A stretch of 48,701 bases of DNA from JAYYPW01 sp036128855 (GTDB lineage Bacteria > Pseudomonadota > Gammaproteobacteria > Comchoanobacterales > Comchoanobacteraceae): contig JAYYPW010000001.1 in assembly GCA_036128855.1 (NCBI GenBank), positions 1 to 48,701 on the forward strand, read 5' to 3'. The number at the start of each line of letters is the position of its first letter. The first letter of the stretch is position 1. Both the position numbers and the translations under genes were made by a program. Under the pieces are notes generated by a model. It saw nothing but the letters and a program-made list of their open reading frames with translations, was not told the DNA's origin and did not search any database. Below are positions 1 through 8,197 of this stretch, in pieces.

Positions 1-484
1 TACTATCTGCCTGTTTTTTCGTCTGTGCCAATAAACCATGTTTTTGTTTATTAAATAAGTGAATGCTATATTTTTTTTGTTTATTAGCATCATAGCGATA
101 ATAAAATATTTTCGACCCATTGACAGGCCATCTTTTGGTTAAAGTATTATCATCAAGTTCTTCAGGTTGCAGTTTATATTTTTGGGCCAATGCTTCAACT
201 TTGAATACGAATTCTAGTATTTTTTCTTTATCAATGTTTTCTCCTAAATGTATTACAAGATTTTTACCAGCATAAGATTTTCCTTCATCGAGCTTTAGGT
301 AATATAGTAAGCCAAATTGGTACATATATATTTGCAAATGATATTCTATTTTCTCTATAGATTTTTTATTCAAGTTAAGGTAGAGCTTATAGCCTACGTG
401 GGTTTCGGTATGTGGTTGAGTCGCATCGATGGATCTAAAGAATAAATAGTCGTTATTACATTTATGTGATAATAGGTACAGCAT
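1..484 (-). CDS. Unknown protein, 3' end beyond the window
   Basis: A minus-strand reading frame opens with ATG at 484-482 and runs through 161 codons to the left edge without a stop, so the C-terminus is missing. I read it by hand from the reverse complement. The product starts MLYLLSHKCNNDYLFF and is rich in Lys, Tyr, Leu and Asn, with no signal peptide, no membrane segment and no motif I recognise. The middle part (residues about 55-100, including LLYYLKLDEGKSYAGKNLVI) looks like a folded globular domain. It is the last gene of a minus-strand series with the CFAS-like and glycosyltransferase genes, but a 228-base gap separates it from the first of these. It could be a lineage-specific or host-interaction protein, but nothing here proves that. 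Confidence 0.55.
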   Translation of the reverse strand, partial: MLYLLSHKCNNDYLFFRSIDATQPHTETHVGYKLYLNLNKKSIEKIEYHLQIYMYQFGLLYYLKLDEGKSYAGKNLVIHLGENIDKEKILEFVFKVEALAQKYKLQPEELDDNTLTKRWPVNGSKIFYYRYDANKQKKYSIHLFNKQKHGLLAQTKKQADS

Positions 485-712
485 TGGTTAAGTATTCGCT
501 ATTTGGTTTGTATTCACAAGGCTACATATCGACTGGTATTTTGAATTTATCTCAAAATCAGTGTGGGTGTTATCTGTTTCTACGTAGCTCTTTTAATCTG
601 ATTTTTATAAAGTGGCTATTATACTTAGAAATTTCTTAATTTTCTAGTGGCTGTGTTCCATTTATTGGAAATTTTAAATTATTTAAGCAGAATATCTGTA
701 GATATATAGATT

Positions 713-1615
713 TTATTTTTGCAGCACTATTTGTACAAGTTGTTCTCTATTGCATATAAGTTTTGCGTGTAACAATGCTATATATGCTCCCCAGAGATTA
801 GCATATGTGCTACTATTGCGTATGTTCAATATTTGTTCATCAAAGTTTTTAATCCATGCTGCGGTTGTTTTGATGTAATGTAGGCTTAGGTTCTCAAGGA
901 CTTGTATTTTTAACCCTAAGTTCTTAGTGATTTGCTGGATTTCTGTTAATGTCGGGGTTTGATTTTTAGGTGTAAAATAGGGTGTAAAATCTTTGTGTGT
1001 ACGGACAAGTGCTTGTATGAAGATAATTCCGCCTTTTTTGAGTTTGCTAAGGTACTGTTCGAGTTTTTGACCCCAAAGATCAATGTGTGTATTATTTAAT
1101 GCCTCAATATCAACTATCGCGTCATAAGTAAAGCCAAGATTCTCAATCATATTGTTTGTAAGTAGGTAATTAACTTTTTGAGGCTGTTTTTTCAAGTTCT
1201 CTTCACAAAATTTTTTGTGATTGTAGTTTCTAAATATCGCGGTAGTATCAAATCCTGACTTCATACTTTCGAGCATAAATCCTCCCCATTGACAATCTGT
1301 AATAAGAAGATTATTTACTAAAAAGTGGGATAAGCATCGTAGTATCTTCATGTGATTTATTTTGTGTGATTGAAAAAGAAGAGAATGGCCATCTTCTTTG
1401 AAAAAACCTGCGTTACAGCTTAGACTGGGGTCTAGCCATAATGCAAAGAAATCATAGTCTTGATTTTCCCAAATAGGTACTGTGTGTAGAACAGTAGGCT
1501 GCTGAAGAAACTCTACTGGTAAAAAATGACGAGTTTCTTTAGGGTTTTTAGATAATATTGATTGTAACTGTTGACTTAATGTTGTGATCGGTGTGGTTTT
1601 TACATTTGAGAGCAT
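713..1615 (-). CDS. Cyclopropane-fatty-acid-synthase-like methyltransferase, divergent and possibly inactive
   Basis: 300 aa. Several blocks match the CFA synthase family in order: FFALWLDPSLSCNAGFF (residues 56-72) corresponds to the family's FyrlfLDptmtYScAYF. ITDCQWGGFMLES (105-117) corresponds to the SAM-binding DiGCGWGG motif. KLKKGGIIFIQALV (191-204) corresponds to the LkpGGxxxlH block. The C-terminal WGAYIALLHAKLICNREQLV resembles the family's YyLayCeagFrxgriqvvQ. Active enzymes methylate unsaturated fatty-acyl chains of membrane phospholipids. Here the glycine-rich SAM motif is eroded to CQWGG, the family Cys of YSCAYF aligns with Ala, and the FEHVG motif is replaced by EALNN. The protein is also shorter than the roughly 380-residue E. 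coli enzyme. It may be a related methyltransferase with another substrate or a decaying enzyme. Family assignment is fairly secure; activity is doubtful. Confidence 0.65.
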   Translation of the reverse strand: MLSNVKTTPITTLSQQLQSILSKNPKETRHFLPVEFLQQPTVLHTVPIWENQDYDFFALWLDPSLSCNAGFFKEDGHSLLFQSHKINHMKILRCLSHFLVNNLLITDCQWGGFMLESMKSGFDTTAIFRNYNHKKFCEENLKKQPQKVNYLLTNNMIENLGFTYDAIVDIEALNNTHIDLWGQKLEQYLSKLKKGGIIFIQALVRTHKDFTPYFTPKNQTPTLTEIQQITKNLGLKIQVLENLSLHYIKTTAAWIKNFDEQILNIRNSSTYANLWGAYIALLHAKLICNREQLVQIVLQK

Positions 1616-1828
1616 AATAATTTAGAGGTATTCGTCTACGAGATTTTGCAATATTTAAGTGTGAGATAAGTTTCCCATAATGCCTGAGTGCCTGAAAAAA
1701 ATCAATGTGTCTTTGTCACGTTTTAATGTTTTCTATGTCTACATTGCTTTTAAGTATTGCTTGGTATAAACCTTAAGTTTTTTTGTAATAGACGGTTGAA
1801 TATTTTTTAATGTCTGAATTAACTTCTC

Positions 1829-2827
1829 TTATGTAAGAATAGTATTCTTTTTTGGTACATAGATTTTTTTGTATGCGTTTATGGTTTCTTCACATTTTTT
1901 TGTAAGTGAGTATTGTTCTTTTACGAGTTGAAACTCTTTCTTTTGATCTATTTCTTCGTTTGTACAGAGGTGTTTTTTTAGTAATTTTCTTAGAGCTTCG
2001 ACATTATTGGGTGGTGCAAGAAATTGATCTGGGAGTATAAGATCAACTGTTCCAACACGAGTCGATAAAACTGGTATTTTAAGATACAGAGCTTCTAGAA
2101 CTACACGTTGACAACCTTCACGCCTCGATGACACGATGAGTGTGCTGGCATTCTGATAATATCTAATTAAATTTTCGTTCGACATACTAGGTATGATTGA
2201 GATATAGTCGTCAAGTTTGTAGGTTCTCACTAGCTGATGTAGAGTTTTTTTCTCTTTGCCGCAGCCAATAATAATCAGTTTTTTGTTTATTGATTTCCAG
2301 GCTTTAATCAAAATATCGAACCCCTTAACTTTTTCAAGTCTTCCAATCGCTAGTATATAATGGTTTGCTCTTGGCAGATTTTTTGGAAGAGAGGGTTTCC
2401 ACCAGTTATGGATCGTACTGTGGGGTACTTTTATGGACTGAAGAAAGTTCTTGTTGACCCCGATTACATAATCTGACTTTTGATACAGGGCTAGGTTTGA
2501 TTTTTTTCCGTGTATTGTTGATATGTGTTTTATTGAAAAAAACCATTTAATAATGTTTACAACAGTTGTTGTTTTACTACCGTGAGTATGTATTATGTCG
2601 GGATCTAAGTCTTTGAGTATGCTGATAATATTATAATAACTCAATATAGAAAAACGATAAAAATTTTCGATGGTGATTACTTGTTCTGTAGTAGAAAACT
2701 TTGATGCTATTTCTTTATTACATATGATCACTGCATTTATTGTACAATTTTGTTCTTTCACGAGTTCATCTACGTGAAGCTCGAGCCCGCCAAAACTTTT
2801 ACTGAGTACTAAGTGCACGACTTTCAT
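1829..2827 (-). CDS. GT4-family glycosyltransferase
   Basis: 332 aa, GT-B fold. The N-terminal half has the acceptor-side glycine loop SFGGLELHV (residues 11-19) and IIHTHGSKT (79-87). The C-terminal half has AIGRLEKVKGFDILIKAW (160-177), IIIGCGKEKKTL (185-196) and the GT4 EX7E nucleotide-sugar motif with Glu237 and Glu245 in SSRREGCQRVVLEAL. Such enzymes transfer a sugar from a nucleotide donor at the cytoplasmic face of the inner membrane, usually in lipopolysaccharide, capsule or glycolipid synthesis. The acceptor cannot be read from the sequence. It lies between the cyclophilin and CFAS-like genes on the same strand, separated by 57 and 213 bases. There is no other sugar gene nearby, so it is not part of a visible polysaccharide cluster. 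Confidence 0.82.
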   Translation of the reverse strand: MKVVHLVLSKSFGGLELHVDELVKEQNCTINAVIICNKEIASKFSTTEQVITIENFYRFSILSYYNIISILKDLDPDIIHTHGSKTTTVVNIIKWFFSIKHISTIHGKKSNLALYQKSDYVIGVNKNFLQSIKVPHSTIHNWWKPSLPKNLPRANHYILAIGRLEKVKGFDILIKAWKSINKKLIIIGCGKEKKTLHQLVRTYKLDDYISIIPSMSNENLIRYYQNASTLIVSSRREGCQRVVLEALYLKIPVLSTRVGTVDLILPDQFLAPPNNVEALRKLLKKHLCTNEEIDQKKEFQLVKEQYSLTKKCEETINAYKKIYVPKKNTILT

Positions 2828-2884
2828 AATTTAAATATCTCTTTTAAAGTAGGCTGACTTGATGTTTGAATGTAGGATACATTT

Positions 2885-3370
2885 CTATTCGGGACTATCT
2901 GCAAGGATGTACGCCTTTAATATTCGGTCAGGTGCGGTTACGCTACCAGAGCCAGGCGCTCCTTTTTTCAAACTGTCTATCAGGTCCATGCCATCTGTAA
3001 CACGGCCAAATACGGTATATTGATTATCAAGATGAGGGCAATTATCGTAACATATGAAGAACTGGCTATTTGCAGAGTTAGGACTGGCAGCACGCGCCAT
3101 GGAGACAACTCCTCGCTCGTGAGCAGTGGAGTTAAACTCTTGTGTTAGGTTTGGGTAATCAGATCCACCAGTGCCATCTTGGTTGGAACCATCGCCCGTT
3201 TGAGCCATAAATCCTTCGATGACCCTATGGAATGGGCAGTTGTCATAGAATGATTCGCTAGCTAAAAGTTTGATACGTTCAACGTGGTTGGGAGCTACAT
3301 CCGGTAGAAGCTGAATTGAGACATTGCCTTGGTTAAGTTTTAATATAAGTGTGTTTTCTGGGTCGCTCAT
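2885..3370 (-). CDS. ppiB: Peptidyl-prolyl cis-trans isomerase, cyclophilin type
   Basis: 161 aa from the ATG at 3370. An in-frame ATG at 3400 would add ten residues, but the 3370 start has GGA eleven bases upstream (ATGGAAATTATC) while 3400 has no visible Shine-Dalgarno. The protein carries the bacterial cyclophilin core: FYDNCPFHRVIEGFMAQTGD with catalytic Arg, GVVSMARAASPNSANSQFFI, and a C-terminal VFGRVTDGMDLIDSL. It catalyses proline cis-trans isomerisation. With no signal peptide it should be cytoplasmic, like E. coli PpiB (164 aa) rather than PpiA. It is divergent from xthA, with about 100 bases between the starts. Confidence 0.93.
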   Translation of the reverse strand: MSDPENTLILKLNQGNVSIQLLPDVAPNHVERIKLLASESFYDNCPFHRVIEGFMAQTGDGSNQDGTGGSDYPNLTQEFNSTAHERGVVSMARAASPNSANSQFFICYDNCPHLDNQYTVFGRVTDGMDLIDSLKKGAPGSGSVTAPDRILKAYILADSPE

Positions 3371-3439
3371 GATAATTTCCATTTTTTTATAATTTACCAT
3401 AGTTCTAACTTGAATTAAATACCTTGGTATTTTCTTTGC

Positions 3440-3468
3440 TTGTTAAGCTAAGTAATCTCGTCTAATAT
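3440..3468 (+). promoter_or_regulatory. Predicted sigma70 promoter of xthA-tolA
   Basis: A -35 box TTGTTA (3440-3445), a 17-base spacer and a -10 box TAATAT (3463-3468) sit directly in front of the xthA ATG at 3475. The predicted start of transcription falls on or next to that ATG, and no Shine-Dalgarno is visible, so the transcript may be leaderless. An overlapping TATACT at 3466-3471 could serve as the -10 instead. Confidence 0.42.
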
Positions 3469-3474
3469 ACTAGA

Positions 3475-4254
3475 ATGCTAAAAGTTATATCATGTAATTT
3501 AAACGGGATAAGATCCGCACAACGTAAGGGCTTTTTTAAATGGTTGCAGACGCAGAATGCAGACTTTATCTGTCTTCAAGAAACCAAAGCACATCTTGCA
3601 GATTTAGACCTAGCTATTTTTACGCTTGTAGGTTATAAAATATATTTTTCCGATGCTCAAAAAAAAGGTTACTCGGGTGTCGCCATCTTAACAAAACATG
3701 CGCCAGAATCAATAAATGTAAAGCTAGGTAATTCTTACCTAGATCATGAAGGTCGCTTTATTGAATTGAACTATAATAATTTTCGCGTGGTATCTTTATA
3801 TTTACCTTCAGGTACAAGTGGTGAATTACGTCAGGGTATTAAAATGGATTTGTTAGACTACTTTTACGATGAATATCTTTCTTCTGAAAATTTGTTACGT
3901 AACCCTACAATTATCTGCGGTGACTGGAATATTGCACACAAACCTATAGACCTGAAAAACTGGAAACAAAACCAGAATAACTCAGGTTTTCTACCAGAAG
4001 AGAGGGCTTGGCTAGATAAGGTGTTTGCTAATGGCTGGGTTGATGCTTTTCGGGTACTAAATCATGATCCAGAGCAGTATACATGGTGGAGTTTTCGCGG
4101 TCGTGCTCGTACTAATAATATAGGCTGGCGCATAGACTACCAGGTTGTCTCTCCTAGTCTTGCTGATAGCTTGCAATCTGTGTCAATATATAAGGATGAG
4201 CTGTTTTCTGATCATGCACCTTTAGTTATGGACTACGATTATGTTCTTGCGTAA
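3475..4254 (+). CDS. xthA: Exodeoxyribonuclease III (AP endonuclease)
   Basis: 259 aa, full length for the ExoIII/ExoA family. It removes nucleotides 3' to 5' from duplex DNA and incises at abasic sites in base-excision repair. Visible family motifs are ISCNLNGIRSAQRKGFFKWL near the N-terminus (metal-site Asn), CLQETKAH with the metal-binding Glu36, ICGDWNIAH with catalytic Asp and Asn, FLPEERAWLD, RIDYQVVS, and the terminal FSDHAPLVMDY with the catalytic Asp-His. The wording is closer to the CNVNGIRAAxRKGFF type than to E. coli XthA itself. The gene overlaps the next one (tolA) by 14 bases, an uncommon pairing. No Shine-Dalgarno precedes the ATG. Confidence 0.95.
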   Translation: MLKVISCNLNGIRSAQRKGFFKWLQTQNADFICLQETKAHLADLDLAIFTLVGYKIYFSDAQKKGYSGVAILTKHAPESINVKLGNSYLDHEGRFIELNYNNFRVVSLYLPSGTSGELRQGIKMDLLDYFYDEYLSSENLLRNPTIICGDWNIAHKPIDLKNWKQNQNNSGFLPEERAWLDKVFANGWVDAFRVLNHDPEQYTWWSFRGRARTNNIGWRIDYQVVSPSLADSLQSVSIYKDELFSDHAPLVMDYDYVLA

Positions 4255-5464
4255 AAACCGACCTGAATTTAGGTGGATATTTTCATTATCTCTCGGCTTA
4301 CATATGTGTGCCTTTCTACTCCTAAGCTTTTTACTAACCCAACAAAACACCATTTCGAATACCATGGTTCCTAAGACTCGGATTGCAGTACAGGGATTGG
4401 TATCTCATTCGTTTCTGCAGAGTCATATTCAACCTAAAAATGTACATAAATCTCAAGTTATATCTAAAAATCAAACCAAGACTCAACCCTTATTGAAGTC
4501 GACAACTTTGCCGATGAAAAAGAATAAAGTAGCGGCTGTTAAACCAGCAATTAAACCGACAAAGACTCCTCCCCGTGCTCTTGCTGCCAAAGCTTCTGCC
4601 CAGTCTCAGCTTTCACAAGCAAAGAAATTAGTATCAACAACCACGCGTTCTGTAGATGTGGAACCAACAAAACTTGCAGGTCAAGTTCAGACCCATCATA
4701 AAATTGCGCTTGCCTCATCACCACAGAAACAAAACCAAGGTGCAAGCATGGCTTCAAAAACAACTAATGCGCAACGTTTGGCTAGTTCAGATGTATCAGG
4801 GAAGCAAAAAATACTTCCTGATGCGTCCAATGCTCCTGGTCCAGCTTCTGCGGGCAGGGATGACGTATTGCATACCATACAACAAAAAACTACTGAACAG
4901 ACTAGAATAGATACTACTCAAGCTCTAATTCAAGAACAACAACAAAAAGACCTACAGAAGAAACGCCAAGAAGAGATAATGAAACAAGAGCAATTGGCAA
5001 AGGTTGCTAGGGAGAAAGCAGCGCAAGAGAAAAAAATTCAAGAAGCAAAGCGTATAGAAGATGAAAGGATTCGTAAAGAGCAGGAAGCATTAAGACTTGC
5101 ACAACAACGTGCAGAGCGTGCACGTCAAGTTGCACTTGATAAGGCAGAAGATAGGCGCTTGGTTGCACAATTTAGCCAGTCTATCGTTGAGAAGTTGCGA
5201 CCACATTACCATCTTCCCCCTGGTTTGTCTGGACAGTGGACAACTATTTTACAAGTGCAACTTAATGATCAAGGTTATGTTCAGCATGTGCAACTTAAGC
5301 AGGCAAGTGGAAACGATACACACGATAGGTCTGCTATTGCAGCAATAATGAAAGCTTCACCACTACCATTACCTATGAAAAAATCTGCACGCGAGAACTT
5401 TTTAGTTTTTGATGTCACTGTTTCGCCTAAGACAATGCAACAACATGAAGACACTCCCTCGTAA
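4241..5464 (+). CDS. tolA: TolA envelope protein, separated from the other tol genes
   Basis: 407 aa with the three TolA parts. A single N-terminal membrane anchor lies at about residues 13-33 (IFSLSLGLHMCAFLLLSFLL). A long Lys/Ala/Gln/Glu-rich segment covers about 50-310, helical in its second half (EQLAKVAREKAAQEKKIQEA). A C-terminal globular domain starts near VAQFSQSIVEKLRPHYHLPP and contains WTTILQVQLNDQGYVQHVQL and KASPLPLPMKKS. TolA links the TolQR inner-membrane motor to TolB-Pal and supports outer-membrane constriction during division. Here it follows xthA with a 14-base overlap. tolQ and tolR are not upstream and no intact tolB or pal follows. A TonB-like role is possible, but the repetitive helical middle and the TolA-type tail favour TolA. 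Confidence 0.85.
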   Translation: MFLRKNRPEFRWIFSLSLGLHMCAFLLLSFLLTQQNTISNTMVPKTRIAVQGLVSHSFLQSHIQPKNVHKSQVISKNQTKTQPLLKSTTLPMKKNKVAAVKPAIKPTKTPPRALAAKASAQSQLSQAKKLVSTTTRSVDVEPTKLAGQVQTHHKIALASSPQKQNQGASMASKTTNAQRLASSDVSGKQKILPDASNAPGPASAGRDDVLHTIQQKTTEQTRIDTTQALIQEQQQKDLQKKRQEEIMKQEQLAKVAREKAAQEKKIQEAKRIEDERIRKEQEALRLAQQRAERARQVALDKAEDRRLVAQFSQSIVEKLRPHYHLPPGLSGQWTTILQVQLNDQGYVQHVQLKQASGNDTHDRSAIAAIMKASPLPLPMKKSARENFLVFDVTVSPKTMQQHEDTPS

Positions 5465-5531
5465 TGTACTTATTGGTCCCATCTTGCTCCTTTGGTGGCT
5501 AGACGAGCTCAATTTCATTTGGTCTTTTTAG
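5445..5531 (+). pseudogene. Possible 5' stub of tolB (28 codons)
   Basis: An ATG at 5445 overlaps the last 20 bases of tolA in another frame. It opens a 28-codon frame ending at TAG 5529-5531, which also runs into the 3' end of the convergent tadA gene. The product, MKTLPRNVLIGPILLLWWLD then ELNFIWSF, has a basic start followed by a hydrophobic stretch, like the beginning of a signal peptide. TolB, whose gene usually follows tolA, begins with such a signal. This is consistent with a deletion that removed most of tolB, but a frame this short could arise by chance. Confidence 0.25.
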
Positions 5532-6057
5532 TTCTTTTGCTTTGGAAAAAATGATAAAGTTTTTTTTCTGCAGCTTCCTGGCATATGCCATATGTCCACT
5601 GAAAGTGGTGGTTACATGCCTGATGAAAATACTCATATTTTTTTTGAGATAATATGCCAATTTTATTATCCTTAGCTGCAAAGATAATTCTTTTAATTCG
5701 TGCTTGGATTAACGCAAAAAAGCACATTGGGCAAGGTTCAAGAGTTATATAGATAGAGCATTCATCCAATCTATAATTATTCTGTTGAGAGCAAGCCTGG
5801 CGTAACGCTTGAATTTCAGCATGTGCTGTTGGATCGTTCTTTTTAATGGGTTGGTTGTTCGCAATCGCTATAAGTTTATTGTTTTTATTTATAATTATAG
5901 CGCTAATGGGGACTTCATGCTGATTTTCCACGTCTTGAGGTAAATGCTCGAGACATTTTTGCATCCAAAAAATATCATGTTTTTCTTGCGTTTCATCAAC
6001 AAGGAAATTCTTTTGTCTATCACAGCACGGTTCGTGTTGTATTGTAAATGTATTCAA
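5515..6057 (-). CDS. tadA: tRNA adenosine(34) deaminase
   Basis: 180 aa, cytidine-deaminase fold. It converts A34 to inosine in tRNA-Arg(ACG) so that CGN codons can be read. The zinc and proton-shuttle motifs are intact: DPTAHAEIQALRQA (His and catalytic Glu) and ITLEPCPMCFFALIQARI (the Cys pair). NYRLDECSIYITLEPC aligns with the E. coli enzyme. The region KHDIFWMQKCL matches E. coli SHEYWMRHAL, so the start must lie upstream of Met32. The ATG at 6057 gives an N-terminal extension of about 25 residues containing a Cys-Cys pair of no known role. yajQ lies 7 bases upstream on the same strand, suggesting co-transcription. The 3' end meets tolA tail to tail. Confidence 0.9.
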   Translation of the reverse strand: MNTFTIQHEPCCDRQKNFLVDETQEKHDIFWMQKCLEHLPQDVENQHEVPISAIIINKNNKLIAIANNQPIKKNDPTAHAEIQALRQACSQQNNYRLDECSIYITLEPCPMCFFALIQARIKRIIFAAKDNKIGILSQKKYEYFHQACNHHFQWTYGICQEAAEKKLYHFFQSKRTKKTK

Positions 6058-6064
6058 TGGTGAT

Positions 6065-6547
6065 TTAGTCTCTAAAATTTTGGAATTGTAGTGGTTGTTC
6101 TAAGTCTTGAGTTTTTAGAAATGAGATCGTCTGTTGTAGATCATCACGTTTTTTGCCTGTAACTCTTACTTGTTCTTGTTGTATACTTGCTTGTACTTTT
6201 ATCTTGCTACTTTTGATTACTTTACATATTTTCTTGCCAAATTCAGTATTAATACCATCTTTGATTAAAACACTCTGTTTTGCATGGTTTAGTTGAGTCT
6301 CAGGTTTCTGAAAATCTAACGCTTTCGCATCAATGTTTCTTTTACCTGCTTTTTGTAAGATAATATCTCTTAATTGTTGTAAATGGAATTCTGTATCTCC
6401 TAAGACGTTAATTTTCTGGCTTTCGAGTGTTACTTTGCAACTTGTGCCTTTAAAATCAAAACGGTTTTCTATTTCTCGTTGAACTTGGTCAATCATGTTG
6501 GTTAGCTCATGTTTGTCAACTTCAGATACTATATCGAATGATGGCAT
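6065..6547 (-). CDS. yajQ: YajQ-family nucleotide-binding protein
   Basis: 160 aa, the usual length for the family (E. coli 163). It begins MPSFDIVSEVDKHELTNMID and contains IENRFDFKGT, then DIILQKAGKRNIDAKALDF and IKSSKIKVQASIQQEQVRVTGKKRDDLQ, all family blocks of the two RNP-like domains. Family members bind nucleotides or RNA, and some bind cyclic di-GMP as transcriptional co-regulators; no specific role can be assigned here. It is cytoplasmic, with no signal or membrane segment. It is the first gene of a likely yajQ-tadA pair. Confidence 0.93.
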   Translation of the reverse strand: MPSFDIVSEVDKHELTNMIDQVQREIENRFDFKGTSCKVTLESQKINVLGDTEFHLQQLRDIILQKAGKRNIDAKALDFQKPETQLNHAKQSVLIKDGINTEFGKKICKVIKSSKIKVQASIQQEQVRVTGKKRDDLQQTISFLKTQDLEQPLQFQNFRD

Positions 6548-6699
6548 AGTTTTTTCCTTACAAATTAGAGTATTATACCTGGTTTATAAGAGAAGTTGCT
6601 ATGGTTAGTTATGGATAATAGTTATTTTGTTCATTTTTTTCAGGATTTTTTCTACATCTATACTATATTTAACCGTATTTACATGGATTAGATCATATA

Positions 6700-7563
6700 A
6701 TGCCGACAACATCTTGGAAAGGGAAAACACTCTTTATTACAGGTTCCTCTAGAGGAATAGGTCTATCGATAGCATTACGATTTGCTCGCCAGGGCGCAAA
6801 TATAGCTGTTGTAGCAAAAACTACAGAGCCACACCCTAAACTTCCTGGGACGGTATATACTGCGTGTGAAGCTATAGAAAATGCGGGTGGACATGCCCTA
6901 GCAATACCTACAGATATACGTTATGAGGACCAGGTGCAAAATGCGGTTACACAAACTGTTGCTACATTTGGAGGTATTGATGTTTGTATAAATAATGCTA
7001 GTGCGATATTTCTTCTTGGTCCTCAAGTTCTAAAAATGAAGCAATACGATTTAATGCACCAGATTAATGGTCGTGGGACTTATCTTTGTAGTAGTTTATG
7101 CTTTCCTCATTTGAAGAAAGCAGCGAACCCACATATTTTGAATTTATCTCCACCTCTGAATATGCACCCAGGATGGTTTAAATCTCATGTGGCTTATACA
7201 CAATCAAAATACTTAATGAGTATGTCTACGCTAGGTATGTCAGAGTCTTTTCGTAGCTATGGTGTGGCAGTGAATTCTCTATGGCCGATGACAGCGATTG
7301 ATACGGCAGCAGTGCGTAACTTATTACCAATTGGGCAAATGAACTGTAGAACTCCTGAAATTGTAGCTGATGCTGCATATTATATAATTTCACAATCTGC
7401 AACTAAGACAACAGGAAAGTTTTTTGTCGATGAAGAGGTTCTAAAAAAATCTGGTGTTACTGATTTTAGACAGTATTCTCTTGACCCATCTAAGCCACTT
7501 GTTCGCGATGTTTTTATCGGTGACCCGGCACTACAGTTTTCATTTATAAAACCCGATAACTAG
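6700..7563 (+). CDS. SDR-family oxidoreductase, HSDL2-like
   Basis: 287 aa. It has the short-chain dehydrogenase signatures: the cofactor loop TGSSRGIG (residues about 15-22), the NNAS motif, and catalytic YTQSK preceded by the NLSPPLN strand in place of the commoner Ser strand. Over its length it follows the hydroxysteroid dehydrogenase-like 2 (HSDL2) subfamily: AKTTEPHPKLPGTVYTA, INGRGTYL, SPPLNMHPGWFKSHVAYT and NSLWPMTAIDTAAV all have direct counterparts there. It lacks the C-terminal SCP2 sterol-carrier domain of the animal protein. The substrate is unknown, probably a fatty-acyl or other lipid alcohol or ketone. Neighbouring genes are unrelated, and sodC follows 65 bases later. Confidence 0.83.
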   Translation: MPTTSWKGKTLFITGSSRGIGLSIALRFARQGANIAVVAKTTEPHPKLPGTVYTACEAIENAGGHALAIPTDIRYEDQVQNAVTQTVATFGGIDVCINNASAIFLLGPQVLKMKQYDLMHQINGRGTYLCSSLCFPHLKKAANPHILNLSPPLNMHPGWFKSHVAYTQSKYLMSMSTLGMSESFRSYGVAVNSLWPMTAIDTAAVRNLLPIGQMNCRTPEIVADAAYYIISQSATKTTGKFFVDEEVLKKSGVTDFRQYSLDPSKPLVRDVFIGDPALQFSFIKPDN

Positions 7564-7628
7564 TAGTATGACTATATACTTGCCTATATAATTTCTGCAT
7601 AATAAAAACACTTGCTAGATAGTTGTGA

Positions 7629-8132
7629 ATGATGCGAATTTTTTGGTTAATTTTTATTTTTTCTTATTTTACCGTAACTGGTGGCGATATAATTAATAGA
7701 GAGGGGGAAGTCATTGGTTATGCCACTGTATACCAAAAAGGCTCTGGATTGCTACTTAAGTTAACTCTACAAGGGTTGAAATCAGGTTGGCATGGTATGC
7801 ATATTCATGCTGTAGGTACATGTGAAGACTATGCAGATGGTTTTATAAAGTCAGGCTCACATTTTAATCCTGAAGAAAAGACACATGGTGTTTTTGACAA
7901 CCATGGTTATCACGCTGGAGATCTCGCTAATATTTTTGTAGATAAGTCTGGAGCAGCGCATATTGAGCAAATTATACCTAATATGTCGAGTTTGTATTAT
8001 CGAGAACACTTTTCTTCCGCTGATGCTGCTTTGATTATCCATAGTGGTCCTGATGATTATACTACGCAACCAACCGGTGATTCAGGTGCCAGGGTTGCCT
8101 GCGCAGTATTGTCAGCTTCTGCGGGTAAATAG
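7629..8132 (+). CDS. sodC: Periplasmic Cu/Zn superoxide dismutase
   Basis: 167 aa. It dismutates superoxide to peroxide and oxygen. The copper ligands His58, His60, His78 and His138 are visible, as are the zinc ligands His78, His86, His95 and Asp98 (in GMHIH, SGSHFN, KTHG and YHAGDL). A Cys65-Cys158 disulfide is predicted, and the loop HSGPDDYTTQPTGDSGAR is intact. A short N-terminal hydrophobic segment (residues 3-17) suggests export to the periplasm, where such enzymes protect against external superoxide, for example from host cells. A TATAAT at 7587-7592 may be its -10 box, though no good -35 is present. The start could be either of two adjacent Met codons. Confidence 0.93.
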   Translation: MMRIFWLIFIFSYFTVTGGDIINREGEVIGYATVYQKGSGLLLKLTLQGLKSGWHGMHIHAVGTCEDYADGFIKSGSHFNPEEKTHGVFDNHGYHAGDLANIFVDKSGAAHIEQIIPNMSSLYYREHFSSADAALIIHSGPDDYTTQPTGDSGARVACAVLSASAGK

Positions 8133-8197
8133 ATGAAGCCTAGCGCTTGCACCTTTGTAATTCATTTGATAATATTGACTTTTCTTTGGAGAACATC

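Noticed and set aside
8147..8197. Upstream start for pyrophosphatase
   Set aside because: The added residues do not match the family, and a good ribosome-binding site precedes the ATG at 8198.
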